From an uncultured Oscillospiraceae bacterium (lineage in GTDB: Bacteria > Bacillota > Clostridia > Oscillospirales > Acutalibacteraceae), in contig USMJ01000017.1 of the NCBI GenBank assembly GCA_900555805.1, forward strand, positions 1 to 10,654: a DNA stretch of 10,654 nucleotides, in the 5' to 3' direction. The notes beneath the pieces were generated by a model. That model worked only from the letters and a program-made list of their open reading frames with translations. It was not told the origin of the DNA and searched no databases. Positions 1-6,973 of this stretch are shown piece by piece (the stretch's first letter is position 1; each line of letters starts with the position of its first letter). Made by a program: the position numbers and the translations under genes.

Positions 1-521
1 GTTGGGGGAATGATCCCTTCAGTGAGGTCGGAACGTTGAGCATACTCTGCGAAGACAGAAAACTTTTCTTCTGGATATGGGTCGTCCTTGTCGGCGGAGC
101 TTATCTTGTCAGCACGAATTATGCGTACATAAAATATAAAGACAACAGCAAGTTTCTTCGCATTCTGAGCGTCCTGACATTTTTCGCGTGCTGCGGAATT
201 GCGTTTTCCCTGAAGCATGATATCACCACTTGGAATCCGAAGCGAATCGTCCACTGGGTCGCAACGGGCATGTATATCGCCTGTGTTGCGCTGTCGGTTT
301 TCATCCTGCTCGCGCGAAACAGGAACACCTACAAAGGCTTCAAGGCGCTTATGATCGTGACGCTGCTGATCGTCGGCTCGATTCCCGTCTGGCTTCTCAC
401 TATCGGCAAGAGCGCAATGATGGAAATGATTCCAAACGCGCTTTTCCAGATTATGCTGTTCGTTATCGACTATGCGATGCCGGTTGAGACCTTACCTGAA
501 AAGTCATATCAAAGAGTATAA
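1..521 (+). CDS. 5'-partial multi-pass membrane protein, unrecognised
   Basis: The reading frame is open from base 3 to the TAA at 519-521, so the gene probably begins outside the window. A TTG at 36 with GAGGT at 24-28 in front could be a start, but the upstream codons (reading W-G-N-D-P-F-S-E-V-G-T) look like normal protein, so I favour truncation. The visible part of about 172 residues has roughly five hydrophobic segments, numbered here from the TTG: about 11-31, 42-58, 73-92, 103-122 and 134-151. Short charged loops lie between them. This suggests an integral membrane protein of the cytoplasmic membrane. The tail ends in a short polar stretch (P-E-K-S-Y-Q-R-V). I recognise no catalytic motif. 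The layout faintly recalls DUF998-type membrane proteins, but that is a guess. It converges on the minus-strand gene beyond the terminator hairpins and has no evident link to the uronate operon. Confidence 0.75.
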   Translation, partial: WGNDPFSEVGTLSILCEDRKLFFWIWVVLVGGAYLVSTNYAYIKYKDNSKFLRILSVLTFFACCGIAFSLKHDITTWNPKRIVHWVATGMYIACVALSVFILLARNRNTYKGFKALMIVTLLIVGSIPVWLLTIGKSAMMEMIPNALFQIMLFVIDYAMPVETLPEKSYQRV

Positions 522-548
522 TTATTTAATTAAGTATAATAGATGAAA

Positions 549-600
549 AGTCCCTCAACAGACGCCGAATTTGCTGTCTATTGAGGGGCTATTTATTTAT
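549..600 (+). terminator. Rho-independent terminator after the membrane protein gene
   Basis: Bases 549-563 pair with 576-590 in a stem of about 15 bp with one G-U pair and one C-A mismatch, around a 12-base loop. The T-rich stretch atttatttat (591-600) follows. It lies 28 bases after the stop codon at 519-521. The T tract is broken by A residues, so it is probably of moderate strength. A short A run at 546-548 gives little U tract in the other direction. Confidence 0.7.
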
Positions 601-619
601 CGGTTGCCGGTGAAGCGCC

Positions 620-663
620 CTTTTAAAATAAAACAAACCTCACCGGATCAGCCAATGAGGTTT
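620..663 (-). terminator. Rho-independent terminator for the minus-strand secreted protein gene
   Basis: On the minus strand the 8-bp stem AAACCTCA/TGAGGTTT (656-663 with 635-642) is followed by GTTTTATTTT (complement of about 625-634), a classic intrinsic terminator. It starts 17 bases after the stop codon at 681-683. Two possible G-C pairs inside the 13-base loop (645-646 with 652-653) could extend the structure. Together with the plus-strand hairpin at 549-600 it separates two converging transcripts. Confidence 0.8.
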
Positions 664-680
664 ATTAACAAAATTATAAT

Positions 681-1442
681 TTATTTGCTCAGCATCATTT
701 CAACGAGCGTAATGACCAAACGAATGGAGCTGAAAACAAGATCGGCTATCAGAGACGCCAATGTCGGTTCGTCATTGTTGTCGCTATTATCCGGTTCTGT
801 GGGCGTTACGGGAGGAGCAGGAATCTCAACAGCCTCGGCTGTGATCGTGATATCTCCGTCTACTCCCGAAACGGTATATGTTCCGTCGCCGTTGTCGGTG
901 ATATCTGCGTTGCCCGATGCAAGATCAAGGCCGTTTTCAAATTTGAAACCGTCTTCGGGCTTGATTATAAATGAGCCGCCCGCGGGGATCCAGTTGTCGC
1001 CGTAAGCTTCCGTTAATCCGATTACCTCGGCATTGGATATCGTGACGGATACCTTTCTGAACTCATTGACCGTTCCGCCGTAGTTGTCGCCGATACTGCC
1101 GCCGTAATTGTTGACGGTTCCCATGAATAAAGTCTCAACATGTCCACCGACATTGTCAACAGTGCCGCTGAACAGATTTCTGACTGTGCCTTTGTTGATT
1201 ACGGTCGTGTTGCTTCTCTGGAAAGCGATCACTCCGTAGTTTTCTTTAACGACGCCGTAATTAGTGCCTACGCTGCCGTCATTGCGAATGATAGTTCCTC
1301 TGTTGAACTCAACGCCGTCTCCTGCGGCTACAAGCTCGATCGTTGCGCCGTCGGGATTTTCGCCGATTATTGCCGCCGACGCGGGCAGACATAAGCAGAA
1401 CATCATTACAAGCGCAAGCGTGATTGTGATTACCTTCTTCAT
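681..1442 (-). CDS. Secreted repeat protein with signal peptide, beta-solenoid-like Asn/Gly repeats and Ig-like domain
   Basis: The 253-residue product starts with a typical Sec signal peptide: M-K-K, a hydrophobic core at about 4-20, and a probable cleavage after A-S-A at 21-23. Residues 44-125 hold about ten short repeats of 6-8 residues ending in G-T-V, G-S-V, G-S-I or similar (NRGTI, NDGSV, NYGVV, NYGVI, NKGTV, SGTV, GGHV, MGTV, NYGGSI, NYGGTV). The regular beta-branched residue suggests a narrow beta-solenoid. Residues 130-205 resemble the beta-sandwich repeats of clostridial surface proteins, ending in NGDGTYTVSGVDGDITI. A Pro/Asp-rich linker (207-226) then leads to a hydrophobic tail (227-253) that lacks LPXTG and the usual basic tail, ending in L-S-K. 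It may attach to the membrane or mediate assembly. GGGGG at 1452-1456 (complement), 9 bases before the ATG, serves as ribosome binding site. Function is unknown; a cell-surface or adhesive role is inference only. Confidence 0.85.
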   Translation of the reverse strand: MKKVITITLALVMMFCLCLPASAAIIGENPDGATIELVAAGDGVEFNRGTIIRNDGSVGTNYGVVKENYGVIAFQRSNTTVINKGTVRNLFSGTVDNVGGHVETLFMGTVNNYGGSIGDNYGGTVNEFRKVSVTISNAEVIGLTEAYGDNWIPAGGSFIIKPEDGFKFENGLDLASGNADITDNGDGTYTVSGVDGDITITAEAVEIPAPPVTPTEPDNSDNNDEPTLASLIADLVFSSIRLVITLVEMMLSK

Positions 1443-1475
1443 AAAATAATACCCCCGTTTAAAATTGGTACAAAT

Positions 1476-1504
1476 ATCTTAACATATGATGTCGGAATTA
1501 TCAA
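1476..1504 (-). promoter_or_regulatory. Sigma-A-type promoter for the secreted repeat protein
   Basis: On the minus strand TTGATA (complement of 1499-1504) and TAAGAT (complement of 1476-1481) are separated by exactly 17 bases. They match the -35 consensus at 5 of 6 and the -10 consensus at 4 of 6 positions. Transcription would begin near 1470, leaving a leader of about 27 bases before the ATG at 1442. Confidence 0.65.
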
Positions 1505-1562
1505 TATGTTGCGCGGGATATAAAATTTGTTTACAATTTAGGCTTTCTCGTTACTTGCAAAA

Positions 1563-1581
1563 ATAACGGTTATGCGCATAA
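1563..1581. promoter_or_regulatory. Two overlapping palindromes, candidate operator between divergent promoters
   Basis: ATAACGGTTAT (1563-1573, centre G) and the perfect 12-base palindrome TTATGCGCATAA (1570-1581, central CG) share four bases. They lie between the divergent promoters at 1476-1504 and 1674-1702. Palindromes with a central CG are common operators of LacI-family regulators, which control many sugar operons. That link is inference, because no regulator gene is in the window and no other copy of the motif is seen here. Confidence 0.35.
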
Positions 1582-1640
1582 ATCTTAACTCAGCACTCAC
1601 TCTGTGTACCGTATAGTCAGACAAAAATTTTTATCATCGT

Positions 1641-1650
1641 CAAAGCTTTG
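1641..1650. promoter_or_regulatory. Perfect 10-base palindrome upstream of the uronate operon promoter
   Basis: CAAAGCTTTG is a perfect palindrome whose centre lies about 29 bases before the -35 box at 1674. That position would suit an activator or an upstream repressor site. A second, AT-rich dyad (ATTTT-GT-AAAAT, 1678-1689) overlaps the -35 box and spacer, where a bound repressor would block polymerase. Both are short enough to occur by chance. Confidence 0.25.
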
Positions 1651-1673
1651 CAACATAATCCGAAAACTTCACA

Positions 1674-1702
1674 TTGCATTTTGTAAAATCAGAGGTTATA
1701 AT
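1674..1702 (+). promoter_or_regulatory. Promoter of the glucuronate operon
   Basis: A perfect TATAAT (1697-1702) lies 17 bases after TTGCAT (1674-1679), a weak -35 element matching the consensus mainly in TTG. Transcription would start near 1709, about 28 bases before the uxuA ATG. A strong -10 with a poor -35 fits a promoter that is regulated or activator-assisted. No comparable promoter is evident between the genes of the operon. Confidence 0.65.
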
Positions 1703-1736
1703 AAGCATGGAAATTTATACACGGGAGGCATGATAT

Positions 1737-2816
1737 ATGCAAATGACTTTTCGCTGGTTCGGAAAAGAGCTTGACACGGTCACTTTAGCTCAGATCCGCC
1801 AGATACCCAACGTCACAGGCATTGTCGCCGCTTTGCACGATCTTCCGGCAGGCGAGGCGTGGACGCTTGACAGGGTTCAGAAGATGAAAGACGAAATTGA
1901 GGAAGCCGGCTTTACGATGGAATGCATCGAAAGCGTGAATGTTCACGAAGATATAAAGCTCGGACTTCCGACAAGAGAAAAATATATCGAAAACTATATC
2001 GAGAGCATAAAAAATCTCGCCAAGGTCGGCGTCAAGTGCATATGCTATAACTTTATGCCTGTGTTCGACTGGACGAGAACCGACCTTTATATGCCGCTGC
2101 CGGACGGTTCGACCTGCCTTTGCTACGACGGAAAACAGGTCGAAGGCAAAAGCCCCGAGGACATGTTCAAGGAGATCGACTCCAACTCGAATGGCTACGC
2201 GATGCCGGGCTGGGAGAAAAACCGAATGGGCGAGATCAAAGACTTGTTCGAGAAATATAAAGGTATAACCGCCGACGACCTTTGGAAAAATCTAATATAT
2301 TTTCTCAATAAGATCATGCCGACCTGCGAGGAATACGGCGTGAAAATGGCGATTCATCCCGACGATCCGCCTTGGGAGATCTTCGGCCTGCCGAGAATCA
2401 TCACGGGCAAGGCGGCTTTGCGCAAGCTTCTGACGGCCGTCCCGAGCAAGTGCAACGGCGTTACGCTCTGCACGGGTTCGCTCGGCTCAAATCCCGAAAA
2501 CGATCTCGTCGACATCATCCGCGATCCTGTCATCGGCGAGCGGATCTATTTCGCCCATTTGAGAAATGTGTCGCTCAATGATCATTGGTTCAACGAGACG
2601 AGCCACGAGAGCGACGCCGGTTCTCTTGATATGTACGAGATAGTGAGTGCTTTGCAAAGTGTAGGCTTCGATGGCTACATTCGTCCGGATCACGGCCGAA
2701 TGATATGGGGCGAAGTGGCAAGACCCGGATACGGACTTTATGACAGAGCATTAGGCGTCAGCTATTTAAACGGACTGTGGGAAGCGGTCAAAAAATCAAG
2801 GAGTGATATAAAATGA
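1737..2816 (+). CDS. uxuA: Mannonate dehydratase
   Basis: UxuA (EC 4.2.1.8) dehydrates D-mannonate to 2-keto-3-deoxy-D-gluconate in the cytoplasm, using a divalent metal (Mn2+ in the characterised enzyme). The 359-residue length is that of the Bacillus/Streptococcus type; the E. coli enzyme is longer. The TIM-barrel protein begins with MTFRWFG. It shows the expected metal and active-site residues: His207 in IHPDDPP, Cys245 in CTGSLG, His274 in HLRN, Asp318 and His319 in RPDHGR, and the conserved tyrosine in PGYGLYDRALG (Tyr332). GGGAGG at 1723-1728, 8 bases before the ATG at 1737, supports this start; an ATG two codons later is less well spaced. It is the first gene of the operon and overlaps uxuB by ATGA. 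Its product feeds KdgK and Eda three genes downstream. Assignment is confident. Confidence 0.96.
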   Translation: MQMTFRWFGKELDTVTLAQIRQIPNVTGIVAALHDLPAGEAWTLDRVQKMKDEIEEAGFTMECIESVNVHEDIKLGLPTREKYIENYIESIKNLAKVGVKCICYNFMPVFDWTRTDLYMPLPDGSTCLCYDGKQVEGKSPEDMFKEIDSNSNGYAMPGWEKNRMGEIKDLFEKYKGITADDLWKNLIYFLNKIMPTCEEYGVKMAIHPDDPPWEIFGLPRIITGKAALRKLLTAVPSKCNGVTLCTGSLGSNPENDLVDIIRDPVIGERIYFAHLRNVSLNDHWFNETSHESDAGSLDMYEIVSALQSVGFDGYIRPDHGRMIWGEVARPGYGLYDRALGVSYLNGLWEAVKKSRSDIK

Positions 2817-3664
2817 TGATACACGAAAATTTAAAGGGCAGAACAGCTGTTATAACGGGCGGCGGCGGAGTTCTTTGCAGCGCGTTCGCTAAAACTCTCG
2901 CAAAGCAAGGCTGTAAAGTCGCCGTGCTTGACCTTAACGAAGAAGCGGCTAAAAAGACCGCCGATGAGATAACCGCTCAGGGCGGAACGGCTATAGCTGT
3001 CAAATGCAATGTTCTCGATAAAGAATCCGTCGAAAAGGCGAGAGAGACAGTCAACAAAAAGCTCGGAACCTGCGATATTCTTCTCAACGGTGCCGGCGGG
3101 AACAACCCCAAGGGTACAACGACAAAAGACACTCTTGAAAAGGTCGATCTTATCAAGAAAGACGAAAGCGTTAAGACATTCTTTGACCTTGATTCCGAAG
3201 GTATCAGCTTTGTGTTTAACCTGAACTTCCTCGGAACGCTTATCCCGACGCAGGTTTTCGCCAAGGACATGACCGAGAAAAAACACGCCTGTATAGTCAT
3301 GATCACATCAATGAACGCATTCAGACCCTTGACGAGAATCCCTGCGTACTCGGCGGCAAAGGCGGCTGTCAAGAACTTCACCGAATGGATGGCTGTTCAC
3401 TTTGCGCCTGTCGGCATAAGGGTTAACGCGATCGCCCCGGGATTTTTCTCAACGAAGCAGAACGCCTCTCTTCTTTGGAATGAGGACGGTACGCCGACCG
3501 AGAGAACAGGCAAGATCCTCGCGGCGACGCCGATGGGAAGATTCGGCGAAGCGGACGAGCTTGACGGAGCTTTACTGTTCCTTTGCGACGAAAGCTACAG
3601 CGGATTTATAACCGGCGTAAACATTCCCGTTGACGGCGGATTCAATGCGTACTCGGGAGTATAA
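2813..3664 (+). CDS. uxuB: D-mannonate oxidoreductase (fructuronate reductase), SDR family
   Basis: This 283-residue short-chain dehydrogenase resembles the YjmF/UxuB type of Bacillus, which interconverts D-fructuronate and D-mannonate. It is unrelated in fold to the long-chain UxuB of E. coli. The Rossmann nucleotide loop is TGGGGVLC (15-22), with Cys where many SDRs have the last glycine. Asp40 at the end of beta-2 suggests NAD(H) preference. NGAGG is at 92-96, Ser166 is in ITSM, and the catalytic Tyr179 and Lys183 are in YSAAK. The segment of about 30 residues after NGAGGNNP (roughly 99-129) is longer than in simple SDRs, a trait I associate with this subfamily. The start at 2813 overlaps the uxuA stop and follows AAGGAG (2798-2803) by 9 bases; the second ATG at 2816 is possible but less well spaced. 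The substrate is inferred from operon context; the SDR fold is clear from sequence. Confidence 0.9.
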   Translation: MMIHENLKGRTAVITGGGGVLCSAFAKTLAKQGCKVAVLDLNEEAAKKTADEITAQGGTAIAVKCNVLDKESVEKARETVNKKLGTCDILLNGAGGNNPKGTTTKDTLEKVDLIKKDESVKTFFDLDSEGISFVFNLNFLGTLIPTQVFAKDMTEKKHACIVMITSMNAFRPLTRIPAYSAAKAAVKNFTEWMAVHFAPVGIRVNAIAPGFFSTKQNASLLWNEDGTPTERTGKILAATPMGRFGEADELDGALLFLCDESYSGFITGVNIPVDGGFNAYSGV

Positions 3665-3729
3665 TTCTCTCAAAGCCATAGGCTTGTTAATGCAGGCCTG
3701 ATTTCAAACGGAAAGGCTATGATAATTAT

Positions 3730-5145
3730 ATGAAAGAATTTATGGACACCGACTTTCTTCTCGAAAGCGACACGGCGAAACACATATTTCACGCTTTCGC
3801 GGAGGATGAGCCGATATGCGACTATCACTGTCATTTAAGTCCGAAAGAAATATATGAAAACCGCAGAACCGAGAGCATATCGGAGCTGTGGCTGTCGGGC
3901 GACCACTATAAATGGCGGATAATGCGAGCTGTCGGAGCGGACGAAGAGCTTGTCACCGGCAACGCCGACGGAAAAGAAAAGTTCCGTGTGTTCACTAAGG
4001 CTTTGCAGATGTCGGTCGGAAATCCGCTTTATCATTGGGCGCATCTCGAACTGAGAAGATATTTCGGAATAGATACGCCTTTAAACGAAAAAACAGCGGA
4101 CGACATTTTCGACAGAGCCAACGAAACGATAGCGAACGGCGACTTCAGACCGCAGACGCTTATGAAAAGAAGCAAGGTCAAATTCGTCTGCACAACCGAC
4201 GATCCCATTGACAGTCTTGAATATCATAAGCTGCTCTCAAAAAGCGAAAATAACTATTCGGGTGCTGTTATACTCCCGACATTCAGACCCGATAAAGCGT
4301 TGAATATAACTCAAAACGGTTTTGCGGAGTATATCGGCCTGCTCGGAAAATCAGCCGATATAAAGATAAATTCTGTCGGCGATTTGATAGACGCTCTTTA
4401 TAAAAGAGCCGATTTCTTCGCCGAAACGGGATGCAGGGTCTCCGACCACTCTTTCGGAAAAGTTCCTTATGCCGAAGCTGAAGAGAGCGAAGTTAACGAA
4501 ATTTTCCTTAAGGCTCTCGGCGGCGAAAAGATCGATGCGGATGATGCCGAGAAATACATGACCTATGTTTTTTCGGCTCTCTGCCGAAAGTATCACGAGC
4601 TTGACTGGGGATGTGAAATACATATCGGCGCGCTGAGAAACAACAACACAAGAATGTTCGCAAAGCTCGGCGCGGACGCCGGCTTTGACACCATGCAGGA
4701 CGGTAAGACAGCTGAAAAGCTGAACCTACTGCTTGACAGTCTTGATAAAACCGACGAGCTTCCGAAAACCGTTCTGTTCGACCTTGACCCGAAAGATGAT
4801 ATAATTCTCGCTTCGGTCATCGGGAACTTTCAGCATACGGGGAAAGTATGCAAAATGCAATACGGTCCCGCATGGTGGTTCCTCGACACAAAGGACGGCA
4901 TGACGAAGCAAATGAAAACGCTCGCTTCTGTCGGCGTACTCGGCGGATTCATCGGAATGGAAACCGATTCGCGCTCGTTCACATCCTATGCGAGACACGA
5001 ATATTTCCGCCGCATATTCTGCAACATAATCGGCTCATGGATAGAAAACGGTGAGCTTTATTATGACGAAGAAATTATCAAGAAGCTTATAAGCGGCGTA
5101 TGCTATAAAAATGCCGTCAAGTATTTCGGCTTTGACGAGGTGTAA
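3730..5145 (+). CDS. uxaC: Glucuronate (uronate) isomerase
   Basis: UxaC (EC 5.3.1.12) converts D-glucuronate to D-fructuronate, and usually also D-galacturonate to D-tagaturonate, at the entry to the pathway. It belongs to the amidohydrolase-like TIM-barrel superfamily. The 471-residue length is typical. Family signatures are all present: CDYHCHLSP (30-38, with His33 and His35), the DHYKWR stretch (58-63), CTTDDP (154-159), QYGPAWWF (377-384) and TDSRSF followed by RHEYFRR (from 412). The start codon at 3730 follows GGAAAGG (3710-3716) by 13 bases, rather far; an ATG at 3719 opens only a four-codon frame. A 65-bp gap, the largest in the operon, separates it from uxuB and contains a small AAGCC/GGCTT hairpin (3673-3685), possibly a processing element. 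No uxaA or uxaB is nearby, so the route seen here is for glucuronate only. Confidence 0.96.
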   Translation: MKEFMDTDFLLESDTAKHIFHAFAEDEPICDYHCHLSPKEIYENRRTESISELWLSGDHYKWRIMRAVGADEELVTGNADGKEKFRVFTKALQMSVGNPLYHWAHLELRRYFGIDTPLNEKTADDIFDRANETIANGDFRPQTLMKRSKVKFVCTTDDPIDSLEYHKLLSKSENNYSGAVILPTFRPDKALNITQNGFAEYIGLLGKSADIKINSVGDLIDALYKRADFFAETGCRVSDHSFGKVPYAEAEESEVNEIFLKALGGEKIDADDAEKYMTYVFSALCRKYHELDWGCEIHIGALRNNNTRMFAKLGADAGFDTMQDGKTAEKLNLLLDSLDKTDELPKTVLFDLDPKDDIILASVIGNFQHTGKVCKMQYGPAWWFLDTKDGMTKQMKTLASVGVLGGFIGMETDSRSFTSYARHEYFRRIFCNIIGSWIENGELYYDEEIIKKLISGVCYKNAVKYFGFDEV

Positions 5146-5147
5146 AT

Positions 5148-6218
5148 ATGAGCCTTAAGATAAAAAGTAAAGATAGTTGCCTTTTCGACGAGGTCTCGCT
5201 CGGCGAGGTTATGCTGAGATTCGACCCCGGCGACGGAAGGATAAGAAACTCGCGAACATTTTCCGTCTGCGAGGGCGGCGGCGAATATAATGTCGCCCGG
5301 GCGTTAAGCACCTGCTTCGGTCAGAAAACGGCGATAGTCACGGCTCTCGCCGACAATGAGGTCGGAACACTGATTGAAAGCCTGATGCGCCAAGGCGGCG
5401 TCGATGTTTCGTTTGTCAACAAAATTCCATATGACGGTTTGGGCAGAAATGTCCGAAACGGATTGAATTTCACCGAACGCGGCTTCGGAATAAGAGGTTC
5501 GCTCGGCGTCTACGACAGGGGCAACACCGCTGCGTCACAGATGAAAGTCGGCGATGTCGATTGGGATCATCTCTTCGGTGACCTCGGCGTACGCTGGTTT
5601 CACACGGGCGGAATTTTCACCGCGCTGTCAAAAGACACGGCTGAGCTGACCGTTCAGGCGGTCAAAAAGGCTAAAGAATACGGAACCGTCGTTTCGTATG
5701 ACTTCAACTTCCGTCCGTCACTTTGGAAAAATGTCGGCGACAGCGAAGAAGTCCTGCGGATAAACCGCGAAATCGCCGAATGCGTCGATGTGTTCATCGG
5801 CGGAAAGTTCGACTTTGAAAACTGTCTCGGTTTTGATTTCGGTGATATTTCAGAGTACGGGGAAGTATGCGGTAAGGTCATGGCGAAGTACCCGAATATA
5901 AGTCTGACGGCGTCGACCTCGCGCACGGTCAAAAGCGCGAATATCAACAGCTGGAAAGCCGTCTGTTTCAGCGGCGGAAAACTGTATAATTCAATCGAAT
6001 ATCCCGAGCTTGAGATATTTGACAGAGTCGGCGGCGGAGACGGTTTCGCTTCGGGGCTTATATACGGGCTTATGAATTACGGCGATATAAAGAAGTCGCT
6101 TGACTGCGGCGTCGCTCACGGCGCGCTCGTTATGACGACGCCCGGCGACACTTCGGCGGCTTCGCTTAAAGAAGTCGAAGCGCAGATGAACGGCTGTACT
6201 GCGTCTGTTCAAAGATAG
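5148..6218 (+). CDS. kdgK: 2-dehydro-3-deoxygluconokinase, PfkB (ribokinase) family
   Basis: KdgK phosphorylates 2-keto-3-deoxygluconate with ATP to KDPG, the substrate of the next gene's aldolase. The 356-residue protein shows the ribokinase-fold signatures: EGGGEYNVA (42-50), the sugar-acid kinase motif DFNFRPSLW (185-193) and the anion-hole/catalytic stretch DRVGGGDGFASG (292-303), where Asp298 is the presumed base. The usual GAGD is GGGD here. The protein is longer than the roughly 310-residue E. coli KdgK, partly from an N-terminal lead before the first strand at about residue 15. The start lies 2 bases after the uxaC stop, and GAGGTG (5137-5142) inside the last codons of uxaC is the ribosome binding site, so translation is probably coupled. 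Sugar specificity comes from context and the DFNFRPSLW motif. Confidence 0.9.
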   Translation: MSLKIKSKDSCLFDEVSLGEVMLRFDPGDGRIRNSRTFSVCEGGGEYNVARALSTCFGQKTAIVTALADNEVGTLIESLMRQGGVDVSFVNKIPYDGLGRNVRNGLNFTERGFGIRGSLGVYDRGNTAASQMKVGDVDWDHLFGDLGVRWFHTGGIFTALSKDTAELTVQAVKKAKEYGTVVSYDFNFRPSLWKNVGDSEEVLRINREIAECVDVFIGGKFDFENCLGFDFGDISEYGEVCGKVMAKYPNISLTASTSRTVKSANINSWKAVCFSGGKLYNSIEYPELEIFDRVGGGDGFASGLIYGLMNYGDIKKSLDCGVAHGALVMTTPGDTSAASLKEVEAQMNGCTASVQR

Positions 6219-6232
6219 GAGGATAACGAAAT

Positions 6233-6880
6233 ATGGCTAACAAAACCGAAATACTTTCAAAAATACATGAAGTCGGCGTTGTCGCTGTTATAAGAGCGGA
6301 GACGCCCGAAAAAGCGGAAAAGATCGCCGACGCCTGCGTTGAAGGCGGCGTAACCGTGCTTGAACTGACATTCACTGTTCCCGGAGCAGATAAGCTCATA
6401 GCGTCTCTTCGCGAAAAATATGAAGGAACCGATGTCATAATCGGCGCCGGAACGGTCACCGATGAAGCTACGGCAAGAATAGCGATCTTATCGGGAGCGC
6501 AGTTCGTTGTCTCTCCGCATTTTGACGAAAGAATAGTCAGATGCTGCCACAGAAACGGTATAGCCTCAATGCCCGGAATATTCACGCCGACAGAAGCTGT
6601 TCACGCTATGGAAAGCGGAGCGGACGTTCTCAAGGTATTCCCCGGCGATATAGCGACCCCGAAGTTTATTTCCGACTTCAGGGGACCTTTCCCGAACGCT
6701 GTTATGATGCCGTCGGGCGGAGTTAATGTTGACAATGTCAAAGACTGGATAAAAGCCGGCGCATTCGCTGTCGGCGCGGGCTCGTCACTGACAGCAGGAG
6801 CAAAAGCAGGCGACTACGAAAAGGTAACCGAAACAGCTAAACTTTTTGTTGAAAGAACAAAGGAAGCAAGAACTCGCTAA
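6233..6880 (+). CDS. eda: KDPG (2-keto-3-deoxy-6-phosphogluconate) aldolase
   Basis: Eda cleaves KDPG to pyruvate and glyceraldehyde 3-phosphate through a Schiff base; related members also act on 4-hydroxy-2-oxoglutarate. The 215-residue TIM-barrel protein carries VVAVIR (16-21), the conserved Glu44 in ELTF, GAGTV (71-75), SPHFD (94-98), Schiff-base Lys134 in LKVFPG, and the phosphate-binding region MPSGGVNVDN (159-168). FPGD replaces the FPA-type sequence of the E. coli enzyme. A strong AGGAGG (6217-6222), overlapping the kdgK stop codon TAG, lies 10 bases before the ATG. It is the last gene of the glucuronate operon; the following 158 bases hold no coding sequence. Only a structured stretch with no clear T tract follows at once, so where transcription ends is uncertain. 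Confidence 0.95.
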   Translation: MANKTEILSKIHEVGVVAVIRAETPEKAEKIADACVEGGVTVLELTFTVPGADKLIASLREKYEGTDVIIGAGTVTDEATARIAILSGAQFVVSPHFDERIVRCCHRNGIASMPGIFTPTEAVHAMESGADVLKVFPGDIATPKFISDFRGPFPNAVMMPSGGVNVDNVKDWIKAGAFAVGAGSSLTAGAKAGDYEKVTETAKLFVERTKEARTR

Positions 6881-6892
6881 GCTGTATACACA

Positions 6893-6955
6893 GTACGCTT
6901 AGAACAGATTCGGCGCCGGGCACCGACTTGAGTTCAGCATAAAACTCGCCCGTAC
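6893..6955. other. Compact stem-forming unit after eda
   Basis: This 63-base stretch begins with GTACG and ends with CGTAC. Inside, CGGGC (6917-6921) pairs with GCCCG (6948-6952), and GAGTT (6930-6934) pairs with AACTC (6943-6947) directly within it, leaving an 8-base bulge on the 5' side. The GC-rich palindrome GGCGCC sits at 6912-6917. No T run follows on the plus strand, so it is not a standard terminator. It could be a 3' stabilising structure, a small dispersed repeat or a chance fold. The rest of the 158-base gap is covered by the dyad at 6974-7031. Confidence 0.35.
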
Positions 6956-6973
6956 CCAAAACAAAATATAACA

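Noticed and set aside
571..1005. Plus-strand open frame of 144 codons opposite the secreted protein gene
   Set aside because: It has no good ribosome binding site, begins inside a terminator hairpin, and is low-complexity Ser/Pro sequence arising opposite the repeat-rich minus-strand gene, which has a signal peptide, promoter and terminator.
1460..1473. AAATTGGTAC-like sequence recalling one half of a UxuR/ExuR (GntR-family) operator
   Set aside because: Only one half-site is present, it lies in the leader of the secreted protein gene, and proteobacterial operator sequences need not apply in this organism.
2831..3381. Minus-strand open frames of 134-151 codons inside uxuB
   Set aside because: They lie wholly opposite a gene with intact SDR motifs and lack ribosome binding sites and recognisable domains. 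They reflect the codon bias of the real gene.
3673..3700. Small hairpin AAGCC/GGCTT and the palindrome CAGGCCTG between uxuB and uxaC
   Set aside because: The stems are only 4-5 bp with no T tract. Too weak to call a terminator or operator; mentioned only as a possible processing site.
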